Assembly (NCBI RefSeq): GCF_900129325.1
Contig: NZ_FQUP01000002.1
Coordinates: forward strand, 636,668-700,667
Length of the DNA: 64,000 nt
Source: Kaistia soli DSM 19436
GTDB lineage: Bacteria > Pseudomonadota > Alphaproteobacteria > Rhizobiales > Kaistiaceae
Direction of reading: 5' to 3'
Shown here in pieces: positions 18,176-27,327 of the stretch. The number at the start of each line of letters is the position of its first letter. Position 1 is the first letter of the stretch. A program made the translations under genes and the position numbers. A model generated the notes under the pieces. It worked only from the letters and a program-made list of their open reading frames with translations, made no database searches and had not been told where the DNA came from.

Positions 18176-20564
18176 CCGTGCCTTCAATGGAGGCTCTGCG
18201 ATCGTCTGGCGAATTTGCGGTTCCCGCCGCTGTCCGAAGCAGGGACTGCAGTTCGTCGTCATCGACGCCAGCCCTGACCAGCTTCAGCGCCAGCTTCAAG
18301 AATTGCTCGTTACCGCTGCCCGGCTTCCAGCCCTGTTGAGCCCATTGGGTCAACGCCTTTTCAATCATGACGTCGTTTCGAGGAAATGTTGGGTCGATGG
18401 TCGGAGATTCGACGAACGGGATGTCGTCGCCCGGCGTCGATCCGGCAAGGTGATCATCAAGGGCGGCCTGCAGCCATACCTGCACATCAATCGAGGTGCG
18501 TCCGGCATCGTTGAAATAACGGAAGTAATTTCCTGAAGAATCTGTCGCCAGACAGGGAAGCAGGAATAGATCCGTCGGCGCAAGTTTGTCTTCAACGTGC
18601 GCATCCTGAACGCTTTCGTGGATTCGTGTCGCCAATCTTTCAGCAATAAATTTATAAGATTCGGGAGGCATAATCGTCTTGGTGGGAAAATACAGATGCA
18701 GTCGCCACTTCCCATCAATATTACTCACACTGTTGAATATAGCGAATTTACAATCACGAAATATATCGGATAAATTGTCCGGCCCGCAGCTGATCCTATC
18801 AACGTCAATCCAGACCCCACTGACGAATTCGATATTTTGTCGACCACGTCTTTTCTGACCCGCCTTGAACGCATCATATATCGCTGGGGATATTGCCTCC
18901 ATTTTCTTCTTATTATCACTACGTGCTTGCACCAGCCCGTACTGCCTAAGTCTCTCAATAAATTGATCTTCGCTGCGCTCGATTAGCACAGCCTTCGGCG
19001 TGCTACATTTAACGTTATCGAATCGCATTCCGTAACTCAAAATTGCGACGTTATTATCATCTATATAGATAGTTTCGTCTCCAATTAGTTCCGACTGGGG
19101 CAGCAGTCTCTCTATCCGTTCTAAGAGCGCAGATCGATTATTGATCAGCGCTTCCGTTGCACTGATAGCATTACACAATTCAATTTTTCGTCTGCTATGT
19201 GATCTACGATCGTTGTCATTCTCGTGAATTCTCGGGCGGCCCGCTTTCTTCTTATGTCTGAGTCGTTCAGGAATCCAATCCAAGAAATCCAACGTCGATT
19301 CGGGAAACTTGGTCTGGAGCCATTCAGCCGTCGCTAAGTCCGGAAGATAGACGTGAACATGTTCAACGCTATTTTCCGAGCGAAGCGAGGATCGGGCGAT
19401 AGCCTGATAGGCCGCTTCCATATGGATCGCTGCGTCTATCTCGATCGCCGAAATGCCCATAGCCTCGAACCAAGACCGAACCGGATTCGACAACCGAAGG
19501 GCCGATAGGAAGACGACGCAATTATAGTCCTGAAACTCGTTCAACCCATGCGGAACGTTCGGCAAACGGAGACCATTCATCCCGTTAAATAGATTGTCCG
19601 GGTCACCTTTGTTAGCGACCCAGAGAAAATGCTGATCGCCAAGGCGGTTCCGGAGCTTCCCGACCATCAGGTCCATCAGCGTCTCGAACTCCGATCTTTT
19701 CAGAGCTGTGCCCTTTCCGGTCTTTGACCACCTGCCGTCATAGGCGTAGTGGATTGTCAAAAGACGACCGTTCTCATGGCTCCGATAATTTAGTTTGGCG
19801 GTATCCGCCGAATTTTCGACGAAGGCGACGCCTTGCCGGGACCAGAGCCGGAAGAGCATCGATTCCCTGAAGTTTGCTGCGGCAATGGTGACGCCGTCGA
19901 AGGGGTCGCAGATCGACGGTTGCAGTAGCGAGAAGATCAACAGCTTTTTCATAGTGCCGTTCCTGACGCCATCAAAATTCTCACCATGGAGGTAGGTCAG
20001 CCATCGGGTGGACTCGAGAACACTGGCGACGGCTTGGAACTGCGCCCAGACTTCGTCCTTTTCGCCGTTCCTAGCCATTTTCCTGAGCTCGGTTCCATCA
20101 CGGACAACAGCGAACGGGTATCCGGCAATGTCGCTCTGACCCGGCGTGATTAAGTCAGTCAGGATGCGGTGCGTCTCCGGCACTGTATGTTCAAAGCACT
20201 GAAAGGCGGTCGGCACTTCGTCGATCATCAGATGCCAGCCCATGAGCCGCCCGTGCCATTTCAGACGAAGGAAGGCCACGTGCGTGATGAAAAGAACGCC
20301 GCCGCCGTCAAAGCCGGACTTCAGACGTTCGATTATCTGTTTGGAGACTGATACTCCACGACGTTCGTCATCAGAATAAATCGCCTCGTATCTTGTATGT
20401 CGTTGGTTGGAGGCCAATTGCCTTTCAATAGTGCGATCGATTAGCTCTTTCGTTGGCTGAACAAATAGGACATTATCACCTGTATGGGCCAGCCATCGTG
20501 CCTTTTCCGTAAGCGCCCTCGTCTTGCCACTGCCGGCGGGTGCGTCAATATATATAAGTCTCAT
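18135..20564 (-). CDS. Helicase-primase-like fusion protein (SF2 ATPase + AEP-like primase + PriCT-like tail)
   Basis: 809-residue protein, numbered from ATG 20564 (a TTG start at 20630 would add 22). The N-terminal ATPase has Walker A APAGSGKT at 8-15, LMIDEVP (Walker B, Asp115-Glu116) and a motif-VI-like QAIARSSLR at 387-395, as in superfamily 2 helicases. A basic linker (KKKAGRPR) follows. Residues ~575-690 resemble archaeo-eukaryotic-type plasmid primases: WIDVDR at 585-590 supplies an Asp-x-Asp pair, then KWRLHLYFP and LFLLPCLAT. The tail (GSGNEQFLKLALKLVRAGVDDDELQ) resembles the PriCT domain that follows such primases. Probably the element's own replication protein. Low GC over much of the gene marks it as foreign. 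Confidence 0.65.
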   Translation of the reverse strand: MRLIYIDAPAGSGKTRALTEKARWLAHTGDNVLFVQPTKELIDRTIERQLASNQRHTRYEAIYSDDERRGVSVSKQIIERLKSGFDGGGVLFITHVAFLRLKWHGRLMGWHLMIDEVPTAFQCFEHTVPETHRILTDLITPGQSDIAGYPFAVVRDGTELRKMARNGEKDEVWAQFQAVASVLESTRWLTYLHGENFDGVRNGTMKKLLIFSLLQPSICDPFDGVTIAAANFRESMLFRLWSRQGVAFVENSADTAKLNYRSHENGRLLTIHYAYDGRWSKTGKGTALKRSEFETLMDLMVGKLRNRLGDQHFLWVANKGDPDNLFNGMNGLRLPNVPHGLNEFQDYNCVVFLSALRLSNPVRSWFEAMGISAIEIDAAIHMEAAYQAIARSSLRSENSVEHVHVYLPDLATAEWLQTKFPESTLDFLDWIPERLRHKKKAGRPRIHENDNDRRSHSRRKIELCNAISATEALINNRSALLERIERLLPQSELIGDETIYIDDNNVAILSYGMRFDNVKCSTPKAVLIERSEDQFIERLRQYGLVQARSDNKKKMEAISPAIYDAFKAGQKRRGRQNIEFVSGVWIDVDRISCGPDNLSDIFRDCKFAIFNSVSNIDGKWRLHLYFPTKTIMPPESYKFIAERLATRIHESVQDAHVEDKLAPTDLFLLPCLATDSSGNYFRYFNDAGRTSIDVQVWLQAALDDHLAGSTPGDDIPFVESPTIDPTFPRNDVMIEKALTQWAQQGWKPGSGNEQFLKLALKLVRAGVDDDELQSLLRTAAGTANSPDDRRASIEGTVKSVRRFSKQWTV

Positions 20565-20717
20565 GGATACGATTTTATGGATTTTCTGTTTGAGTGAAAT
20601 TCGTGGATTTGTTTGATTTATTGACAACAATATTGTCTATTCGGCCGCACAGATTTGATCTCGTGCGGCCGCTTATCAGGAAATCGGTATGCCCAGTTCT
20701 ATGGTCTGGTGCTCCCG

Positions 20718-21011
20718 TCAGCTCATAATCTTTGCCAATTCAACTTCTTCAGCCTCTTGAAGCGCCTTTGTAAATATTCTTATGCATCGGTTGTCGCTCA
20801 TGCGTTGGAAACTCAGCAACTGGGCAACGAGTTCATTGCGACGAGCCTCCGATATGTACGAATTATGCAGCTTTCTCAACGAATTCTGTACGTTCGAGAT
20901 GCAGTGTCGTTTTTCTTCTTCTGGATATTCCGCCTCACTTTCTTCGAGTATTGCCTCGACAATTCCTAAATTCAGAGTCGACGCTTCTACTATCGTTGAA
21001 TTTGATTCCAT
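20718..21011 (-). CDS. Hypothetical acidic protein, 97 aa
   Basis: Not recognised. The start ATG at 21011 has AAGGA seven bases upstream on the minus strand. The product is acidic and helical (EESEAEYPEEEKRHC, KALQEAEEVELAKIMS), with no membrane segment. It lies 150 bp upstream of, and on the same strand as, the helicase-primase gene, so it may be its partner or regulator. The region is AT-rich compared with the chromosome. Confidence 0.55.
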   Translation of the reverse strand: MESNSTIVEASTLNLGIVEAILEESEAEYPEEEKRHCISNVQNSLRKLHNSYISEARRNELVAQLLSFQRMSDNRCIRIFTKALQEAEEVELAKIMS

Positions 21012-21112
21012 GGGTAGTTCCTTCGATTTCGCCTTTGTATGTCGTCGTCCCTAATTTCATAGGTCCAGCATGGACCGGGCAGAGCGGAACCGAACGGTAG
21101 ACCATCTTCAAT

Positions 21113-21364
21113 ATGGCTTTTGGACGTGAGATAACCTATCCAAAGCCGTTCAACTTCTTGAAGATGGGCAACATGCTACGGATGGCCCTCGGACTATACG
21201 AGCGCCATTCCGAGCCCGACGAACATTTTCATGCTCGCCCTGTCCAACTCAGCTACGACCGAGACTTGGATGCCGCTTACATAGATCGATGTACGAGAAT
21301 GTCAAGCATAAAATTCGACAATGCGGCATCTAGTCGATTGAGGCCATTCATATTATTTGAATGA
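21113..21364 (+). CDS. Doubtful small protein, 83 aa
   Basis: Open frame starting MAFGREITYPKPFNFLKMGNM, with no strong ribosome-binding site and no recognised family. Listed because it fills an otherwise gene-free stretch (21.0-21.5 kb) between minus-strand genes. The rest of that stretch shows nothing else identifiable. Confidence 0.25.
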   Translation: MAFGREITYPKPFNFLKMGNMLRMALGLYERHSEPDEHFHARPVQLSYDRDLDAAYIDRCTRMSSIKFDNAASSRLRPFILFE

Positions 21365-21514
21365 TCTGACCGATACGTCGGCTTCATGCTCTCTATGCCA
21401 TTTTTGCCAAAGTATCAAAGACGTTCATTTCTATATCACCTCAGTTGCGATACGACTTTGCCGCCACATTAGTAGCGCTAGCCCTATGCTTAGCGTGCCG
21501 AGTTGGCGACAATT

Positions 21515-21679
21515 CTATCTGCGATTGTCGCAATAGAGTCTAATTGCTTTGCGTGCGATGAAGGACACCGGCAACCCAGTGTCTTCTGATATCCGGCAGA
21601 TTCGAGCGAAATCGCCGGGGAACAGCCGAACCGTGATTTTGGGATCGAGCAAGGTGCGGGGATCACTCTGACGGCTCAT
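21515..21679 (-). CDS. Small ribbon-helix-helix-like protein, 54 aa
   Basis: Begins MSRQSDPRTLLDPKITVRLFP at ATG 21679, with GGGGAG about 8 nt upstream; a longer frame to 21805 is unlikely because it overlaps the upstream gene widely. The beta strand KITVRLFPGDFARI followed by SEDTGLPVSFIARKAIRLYC matches the ribbon-helix-helix pattern of small DNA-binding repressors. It overlaps the upstream 105-aa gene by 17 bp, so the two are translationally coupled. Could regulate island transfer or replication, or be an antitoxin. Confidence 0.55.
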   Translation of the reverse strand: MSRQSDPRTLLDPKITVRLFPGDFARICRISEDTGLPVSFIARKAIRLYCDNRR

Positions 21680-21980
21680 CGGGCGACTCCCCATTTTCAT
21701 TGACCAAAGGGGCGTCGAGCAGTTCGTCGAGCAGGGCCTGCACATATGGGCGATCGGCAACATCACATAGGATTTGCATGAATCTGACCAAGAAATTATA
21801 GTCAATTGGCGCTAGAAGGCGGGCTCCACCAATATGCTTAGCTCTGCCCATATGCAAAAGAAGCTGATACAGGTCGGAGTCATTGTTCCGCTCGTATTCT
21901 CGTTCAACGGTGCGCAAAGCCGAATCGAATATCTCGTCTGCGATCGCATGATATAGGGCGTCGTTATTTTCGGTTGTCAT
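21663..21980 (-). CDS. Hypothetical protein, 105 aa, coupled to RHH gene
   Basis: The start MTTENNDALYHAIADEIFDSAL at 21980 has AAAGGA 8-9 nt upstream; the frame continues 13 codons further but lacks a site there. Acidic, helix-rich, no membrane segment and no recognised motif. It overlaps the RHH-like gene. It is divergent from the SIR2-STAND gene, with about 260 bp between. Confidence 0.55.
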   Translation of the reverse strand: MTTENNDALYHAIADEIFDSALRTVEREYERNNDSDLYQLLLHMGRAKHIGGARLLAPIDYNFLVRFMQILCDVADRPYVQALLDELLDAPLVNENGESPDEPSE

Positions 21981-22241
21981 TTGTTGGTCCTTTCGGGCAG
22001 CAGAACCATTCTGATGCACTGATACTTCTATTTAGCATCTGGGGTTTCTTACCGGCTAACGACGGCCGTCGACCGACAACCATCCACAGACATGGACGCC
22101 GGTAGGAAAGGCAGGAATTTGCACTGGGCCGGGGGAGCGCTAAGCTGCGCCGGTTGAGGATATCAGCGGAGAACATACATGCGGGGATTCGGGCGATTGG
22201 CGTCGTCTAGGCTGGAGTAAACAATCGGTTCACGGTCAGAA

Positions 22242-25200
22242 GTGAGGCCTAACACTTTGACGACAAGTGATTTTTTCTCGGAGGACGCCCTGTTTGACAG
22301 GCTAACCTCCGGGGTACGCCGTAACCAGCGCCCGGTTACGTTTTTGGTTGGATCGGCCGTTAGCAGTCCGATTTCAGAGGGCACGCCGGGCGTGCCGAAT
22401 ACGGACGGCATAGTGGAACTAATTCGGCGGGAGTTCGATAGCGACGTCTTGGACGAGTTGAACCGGGAGATTGAGGCGTCTGAGCATCGATATCAAACGG
22501 CATTTCGATTTCTACAGGGCCGTAGAGGTCAGGCACATGTCAATGATATCGTTAAGAAGGCCGTATGGTCAGCACGAGCCGCTCCGATTGATAGCTCACA
22601 GGCCATTCAGTATGTCCCCACTTCCTCGACGGATGATGAGGTCTGCCTCGCCTACGAAGATGACATCTCATCGTGGTGGCTCTCTCCTTCGCATAAAGCC
22701 CTTGGGCAACTGCTATCGAAGGAGCCAAACCTATTCGGCGGCTCAATCTTAACCACGAATTTTGACCCCCTAATCGAAGTCGCAATTCGCTCTTTTGGCG
22801 GCGCATATTATAGAACGACGCTACATAGAGATGGAGACCTCAATCAGACGCACAGTGATGGTTGCCACGTGATCCATCTCCACGGTCACTGGTTCGGTAC
22901 CGACACCCTCCACACGCCCCGTCAGCTCAGCCAGTCGAGACCCCGCCTTGAGTCATCGCTCTACCACCTCATTAAGGGCCGCACGGTTGTGGTAGTTGGA
23001 TATGGCGGATGGGATGACGTTTTCACACAGGCACTGATGAACGTTGTTGTGGATGATCGGGCTTCGCCCGACGTGCTGTGGACGTTTCGAAGTGATGCCC
23101 CCGCCATGAACCCGAAATTGCAGGGCTTTCTTTTGCCGGGGCTCGATCGGGGGAACGTGACACTATATTCTGGTGTTGATTGCAATGCGTTCTTGCCGAG
23201 ACTCGCCAGCGGGTGGGGCTGCGAAGGACTGACTGCAAAACTCGATGAAAATGCTCATAGAGATTTGACGGAGAGGACCACTTCTTCAAGGCTCGCCCGA
23301 ACATCGACTGAAACGAAATTTGTTGAGCCGATTGATTTCACACGTGGCGAACAGGATCATCCCCCTAAGGTTGATTTTTACGTCGGTCGTAAATCAGATA
23401 TCGAAAAGATAATTGCCAGCGACTCCAAGATCGTTTACCTAACTGGCATCGGAGGACAGGGAAAGTCCGCCCTTGCAGCCGAGTACTTTAGCTTCGCAAT
23501 TAATTCATCTCGTTACGACCACTACGTCTGGCGAGACTGCAAAGAGGAAAGTGAACGATTTGAGCGTCAGCTCATATCGATTGTGACCGCATTAAGTCAC
23601 GACAGGGTCCACGCTCACGAACTAGCCACGCAGCCCATAGATACAATCTCTGATCTATTCATAGAGTTGATTGGATCGAAGCGCATACTTATTATATTTG
23701 ACAATATCGATCATTACATTGACTTGCAGGCCCGACGCCCAACTGGAAATATTATTCGATTCATTGATCGTTTGATTGGTTCCAATACAAATACGAGAAT
23801 AATATTTACCTGCCGGCCTGAGATTCTCCATAATCATATCCGTGTCCTTTCGCATCGGATGGGCGGTATCAGCCTGCAGGAGGCGGCGGAGCTGTTCCAC
23901 CTAAGGGGCGCCTCGACCGACTCCGCCTCGCTCTTCCGGGCTCATGAATTGACCCAAGGCCATGCTCTCTGGCTTGACCTGTTAGCCGCTCAGCTAGCTC
24001 GGCGAGGTCCAGAAATCGAATTAAACGATCTGCTCGATGAACTCCATGGAGATACACCACAGCTCCCTATTGCAACTCTTCGTTCAATCTGGGCCACACT
24101 TCGTGAACCAGAGCAGCTCGTTTTGCGCACCCTCGCTGAGACCGTGCGCCCGACAACGATACTGCAATTGTCGAATTATCTGAGCGAGAAGATACGGTAC
24201 AATAAGCTCGATAAGGCCCGCCGATCGCTGCGCAACGCCAACTTGCTGGTCGTCAAACCTCAAGGCGATGGGCAAGACGTCATGGAACTGCATCCGCTCG
24301 TTCGGACCTTTATCAGGACAAACTTTCCACCAGTCGAGCGGGAATGGTTTATTAAAATCATCCTTTCCGTATATGAAGCGTTTTTCGGATCTCACCGCTC
24401 TCATTTGAAGACAACGCCCAGACTTGAGACTTTGGATCATTGGACCGAGGGCGCCGAGCTTCATATAGCCGCCGGTCAGTTCGCAGACGCTATGGACTGT
24501 TTGCACGAAATTAGCCAACCGATCCAGAACAGTTCGTCACCGAATGAGTTCATTCGTGTAGCTCGACTACTTTTTGACCAGAAAGATTGGACACTGGTCG
24601 AAAGAGCAAAGCACTTTGATAGCGTGTTTTCACTATATGTCCGCCTTCAGGCTCTCGCTGGACATGTCGATGAGTGCTCGAATGCACTAGAACGCTATCG
24701 TGCAACTATTGAAGGCAAGGAGGTTCGCTATATAAATTTTTGCGATCTAAAGTGCTATACTCATTGGACAAATGGGGATGCGCTCGCTGCGGTCAAGTGG
24801 GGTGCGGAAGGAGTCTCATTAAAAGCTCAGTCCGACGCAGATACTGTTTTTGATGCTAGCCACAACCTTGCACTGGCTCAACGGGACTCGGGCGCCATCG
24901 ATTCGGCATTGGCCTATTTCCTTAAGGGTGCGTCTATTCGGGACGTGATCAGTGCCGGCGAGCCAGACAGTAACCAAAATGCACCATTTTATGGCAATAT
25001 CGGCAGGTGCCTCCAGCTGATGGGTCAGATTGAGTCGGCTCTTATCTGTTATCGCAAGTCAGCGAAAATGTTGAACGATCGGAGCCTTGGAGAGATCGCA
25101 GTCAATCAAGCATACATTCGCCAGTGGGTGGGTGAATTGCTTCTCGCAAACGGTGAAACGCAGCAGGGCTGCTTAATGCTCGAAGCCGCAAAGTCGAGAT

Positions 25201-25334
25201 GGGAATTCCTTTCTCCTCGGCACGTCCGAGCTATCCAAAGCCAGTTGTCGGCCGTCTCTAGAGGTCAGCATGCGAAGACGCCGACGTCAGAAGAGGCGGA
25301 ATCAGCCTTTCTTGCTTGGATTGTTGATTCCTAG
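22242..25334 (+). CDS. SIR2-STAND-TPR protein, Avs5-like antiviral NTPase
   Basis: 1030 residues. Residues ~30-290 form a SIR2-like NAD-binding domain: VGSAVS near 36, the catalytic-type TTNFD at 171-175 and HLHG at 212-215. A STAND (NB-ARC-like) NTPase follows, with Walker A GIGGQGKS at 402-409, Walker B RILIIFDNID at 481-490 and a TCRPE sensor-like strand. The C-terminus (from about 620) is helical repeats, TPR-like near 820-1000. The architecture matches SIR2-STAND defence proteins (AVAST type 5): the repeats sense a phage component, the NTPase oligomerises, and SIR2 depletes NAD, killing the infected cell. The start is GTG 22242, or possibly TTG 22257, which has better spacing to AAGTGAGG. 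Substrate and trigger are inferred. Confidence 0.85.
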   Translation: MRPNTLTTSDFFSEDALFDRLTSGVRRNQRPVTFLVGSAVSSPISEGTPGVPNTDGIVELIRREFDSDVLDELNREIEASEHRYQTAFRFLQGRRGQAHVNDIVKKAVWSARAAPIDSSQAIQYVPTSSTDDEVCLAYEDDISSWWLSPSHKALGQLLSKEPNLFGGSILTTNFDPLIEVAIRSFGGAYYRTTLHRDGDLNQTHSDGCHVIHLHGHWFGTDTLHTPRQLSQSRPRLESSLYHLIKGRTVVVVGYGGWDDVFTQALMNVVVDDRASPDVLWTFRSDAPAMNPKLQGFLLPGLDRGNVTLYSGVDCNAFLPRLASGWGCEGLTAKLDENAHRDLTERTTSSRLARTSTETKFVEPIDFTRGEQDHPPKVDFYVGRKSDIEKIIASDSKIVYLTGIGGQGKSALAAEYFSFAINSSRYDHYVWRDCKEESERFERQLISIVTALSHDRVHAHELATQPIDTISDLFIELIGSKRILIIFDNIDHYIDLQARRPTGNIIRFIDRLIGSNTNTRIIFTCRPEILHNHIRVLSHRMGGISLQEAAELFHLRGASTDSASLFRAHELTQGHALWLDLLAAQLARRGPEIELNDLLDELHGDTPQLPIATLRSIWATLREPEQLVLRTLAETVRPTTILQLSNYLSEKIRYNKLDKARRSLRNANLLVVKPQGDGQDVMELHPLVRTFIRTNFPPVEREWFIKIILSVYEAFFGSHRSHLKTTPRLETLDHWTEGAELHIAAGQFADAMDCLHEISQPIQNSSSPNEFIRVARLLFDQKDWTLVERAKHFDSVFSLYVRLQALAGHVDECSNALERYRATIEGKEVRYINFCDLKCYTHWTNGDALAAVKWGAEGVSLKAQSDADTVFDASHNLALAQRDSGAIDSALAYFLKGASIRDVISAGEPDSNQNAPFYGNIGRCLQLMGQIESALICYRKSAKMLNDRSLGEIAVNQAYIRQWVGELLLANGETQQGCLMLEAAKSRWEFLSPRHVRAIQSQLSAVSRGQHAKTPTSEEAESAFLAWIVDS

Positions 25335-25403
25335 GCGGCAGGCACGACGAGGTGCTGGACGGCCAGGGCCTCCTCCGTTTAAGCAGAGAGGTTACCTGGC
25401 GGG

Positions 25404-25976
25404 TCACCTCGATGCCGCTTGATCCCTCGCTGCAGGCAAGTAGCGATAGAGTGTTGGCTGAGACACGCCGAGCCGCTCGGCAACCTCTTTCACCGTGATG
25501 GAGGGATCAGCCAGCAGAGCCTTTGCTGCCGCCAGATCGCCGTCTGACAGAGCACGGGGCCGCCCGCCGACCTTGCCGGCTTCCTTGGCCGCCTTGAGGC
25601 CCGCCATGGTGCGCTCTCGGATAAGCGACCTCTCCCATTCGGCAAGCGCTCCGAAGACGTGAAAGATGAGCCTTCCGCCCGGCGTGCTGGTATCGATGTT
25701 TTCCGTTATCGATCGAAACTCGATCCCCCGCTCGCCGAGCGCCTCGACAGTATCGATGAGTTGACGCAGCGAGCGTCCAAGCCGATCGAGCTTCCAGACG
25801 ACCAGCACGTCGCCCTTGCGTAGGAATTCAAGCGCCTTGCCGAGCTGCGGACGATCTCGCTGTGCGCCGGACGCTGTCTCGACAAACACCCTCTCAACGC
25901 CATCCCGCTGCAGAGCCTGCTCCTGCAGACCAAGAGACTGGTCCGTCGTCGAGACACGTGCATATCCCACCTTCAT
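25404..25976 (-). CDS. Serine recombinase, resolvase/invertase family
   Basis: 190 residues. The catalytic domain starts MKVGYARVSTTDQSLGLQ with the nucleophile Ser9, followed by VWKLDRLGRSLRQLID and the long E helix near LIRERTMAGLKAA. A C-terminal helix-turn-helix (ITVKEVAERLGVSQPTLYRYLP) binds the site. It resembles Tn3-family resolvases, but no transposase is nearby. It is therefore an orphan, either the remnant of a transposon inserted in the island or a resolvase serving the element. It separates the SIR2-STAND gene from the DUF2971 and type I R-M genes. Confidence 0.92.
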   Translation of the reverse strand: MKVGYARVSTTDQSLGLQEQALQRDGVERVFVETASGAQRDRPQLGKALEFLRKGDVLVVWKLDRLGRSLRQLIDTVEALGERGIEFRSITENIDTSTPGGRLIFHVFGALAEWERSLIRERTMAGLKAAKEAGKVGGRPRALSDGDLAAAKALLADPSITVKEVAERLGVSQPTLYRYLPAARDQAASR

Positions 25977-26222
25977 GCCGTCTCCCTCTCAAAACTCGTC
26001 GACATGGACATTATGAGAATGGCTATTTCGAGAGACTGTTTCAAGAACTGGCTTTGATTAATGCATGCAGTTTTGACCGGTCACGGCGGGCCCTCTCAAT
26101 TACCTTCGTTTTCGAGATGGCGAGTAACTGGACAACTCGGGGCAATACGGCAAGGTCGTCAGCATGCATGCTCACCTCTAGGGCGGCCGGCACGCCAAAA
26201 CAAACGTAACGAGGCCACTATT

Positions 26223-27188
26223 TTGGACAAGACGGATCATCCAGACGAGATATTCCACTACACGAGCATCGGCGGGCTACTCGGCATAATTCAGTCTAAA
26301 TGCCTTCATGCTTCTCATATTGAGTTCATGAATGATCGAATGGAAATGCGTTATGCGGATGATCTTATACGTCCGCTTCTGGTTCCGGCATTTAGGGAGT
26401 GCTTTTCGCATCTGCAACGTCAGGTAGTTATGACCGGCGGTTTTGACATGGACTGGCTATGTGAACATGAGGCAAGCAATTTACTTGCTGCTATCAGGCG
26501 AACGTCGAATAGGTTGGCACCTCTCTTCGTCGTGTCTTTCTGTCGAGCTACATCAGCCGAGATAGCAAGCGACGGCCTGCTGAGTCAGTGGAGAGGATAC
26601 GGAGTAGATGGAGGAGTTGCGATCGTATTCGATCAACGGGGGATAAGTACGTTGATTGAGTCAGAGAGAGCCAAATTCCAACTGGCTACGATCTCTTTCG
26701 GTGATGTCATCTACGGGCCTAACGATCCAGAATTTGAAAGCATAATCCCGAACCTCGAATTATATAAAAGCGCAGCGGCAACAATAATAGAAATGACTAT
26801 GAACACAACGGCTGCCAAGAATCTTCTAGAGCATTTCCCAAAAGTTCCGCTTGAAGAATTGTTTCAACCATACTCATCGGTTCAGCCTATGCTCAAGCAC
26901 CCGTCATTCAGAGAAGAGAATGAATACAGATTGACATTATCTGTGGGAAAGAACGGCTTTGTCGAGTCCGATTCTCTCGCTGAGAAAGGCGTGAAATTCA
27001 AACAGAGAGGCAACTACCTGATTCCCTACATCGAATTGCATTCGAATGATGGGCCCGCTCTCCCGATACTGAGGGTTATCGTCGGGCCGTCCGTGGAGGG
27101 GGAGCGGCGGAGAGACAGTGTTGAAATGCTGCTTCGAGAGCATGGGCATTCAATTCCTGTGTCGCTATCAAAAATCCCACTCACTTAG
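26223..27188 (+). CDS. DUF2971-family protein
   Basis: About 321 residues, starting at TTG 26223 ([15 protein letters not shown]) with TAACGAGG 8 nt upstream; the frame is open back to ATG 26061, but that stretch is unlike protein. The family hallmarks are visible: [32 protein letters not shown] near the start, and VVSFCRATS with LLSQWRGYG in the middle. DUF2971 proteins are found often near restriction and other defence genes; their activity is not established. Low GC indicates foreign origin. It is followed after 139 bp by hsdM. Confidence 0.75.
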   Translation: MDKTDHPDEIFHYTSIGGLLGIIQSKCLHASHIEFMNDRMEMRYADDLIRPLLVPAFRECFSHLQRQVVMTGGFDMDWLCEHEASNLLAAIRRTSNRLAPLFVVSFCRATSAEIASDGLLSQWRGYGVDGGVAIVFDQRGISTLIESERAKFQLATISFGDVIYGPNDPEFESIIPNLELYKSAAATIIEMTMNTTAAKNLLEHFPKVPLEELFQPYSSVQPMLKHPSFREENEYRLTLSVGKNGFVESDSLAEKGVKFKQRGNYLIPYIELHSNDGPALPILRVIVGPSVEGERRRDSVEMLLREHGHSIPVSLSKIPLT

Positions 27189-27327
27189 TGTGAGCAAGAG
27201 CGGCAACAGTGGCGGTATGTGGTCACAAGTCCACACTGCTCGACGACGCCACTTCCCCCGCCTTGCCATCACCGGTTGCCTTCTGGCCATATGGCCTGAA
27301 TCAAGAGCGATCGGGAGCCTCGCCACC

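Noticed and set aside
21515-21980. Toxin-antitoxin operon
   Set aside because: The RHH-like protein would suit an antitoxin, but the partner has no toxin motif and lies upstream with an unusual overlap. Left as unknown.
25977-26222. Tn3-family transposon with res site
   Set aside because: A resolvase-like gene is present, but no transposase, convincing terminal inverted repeats or res site could be recognised.
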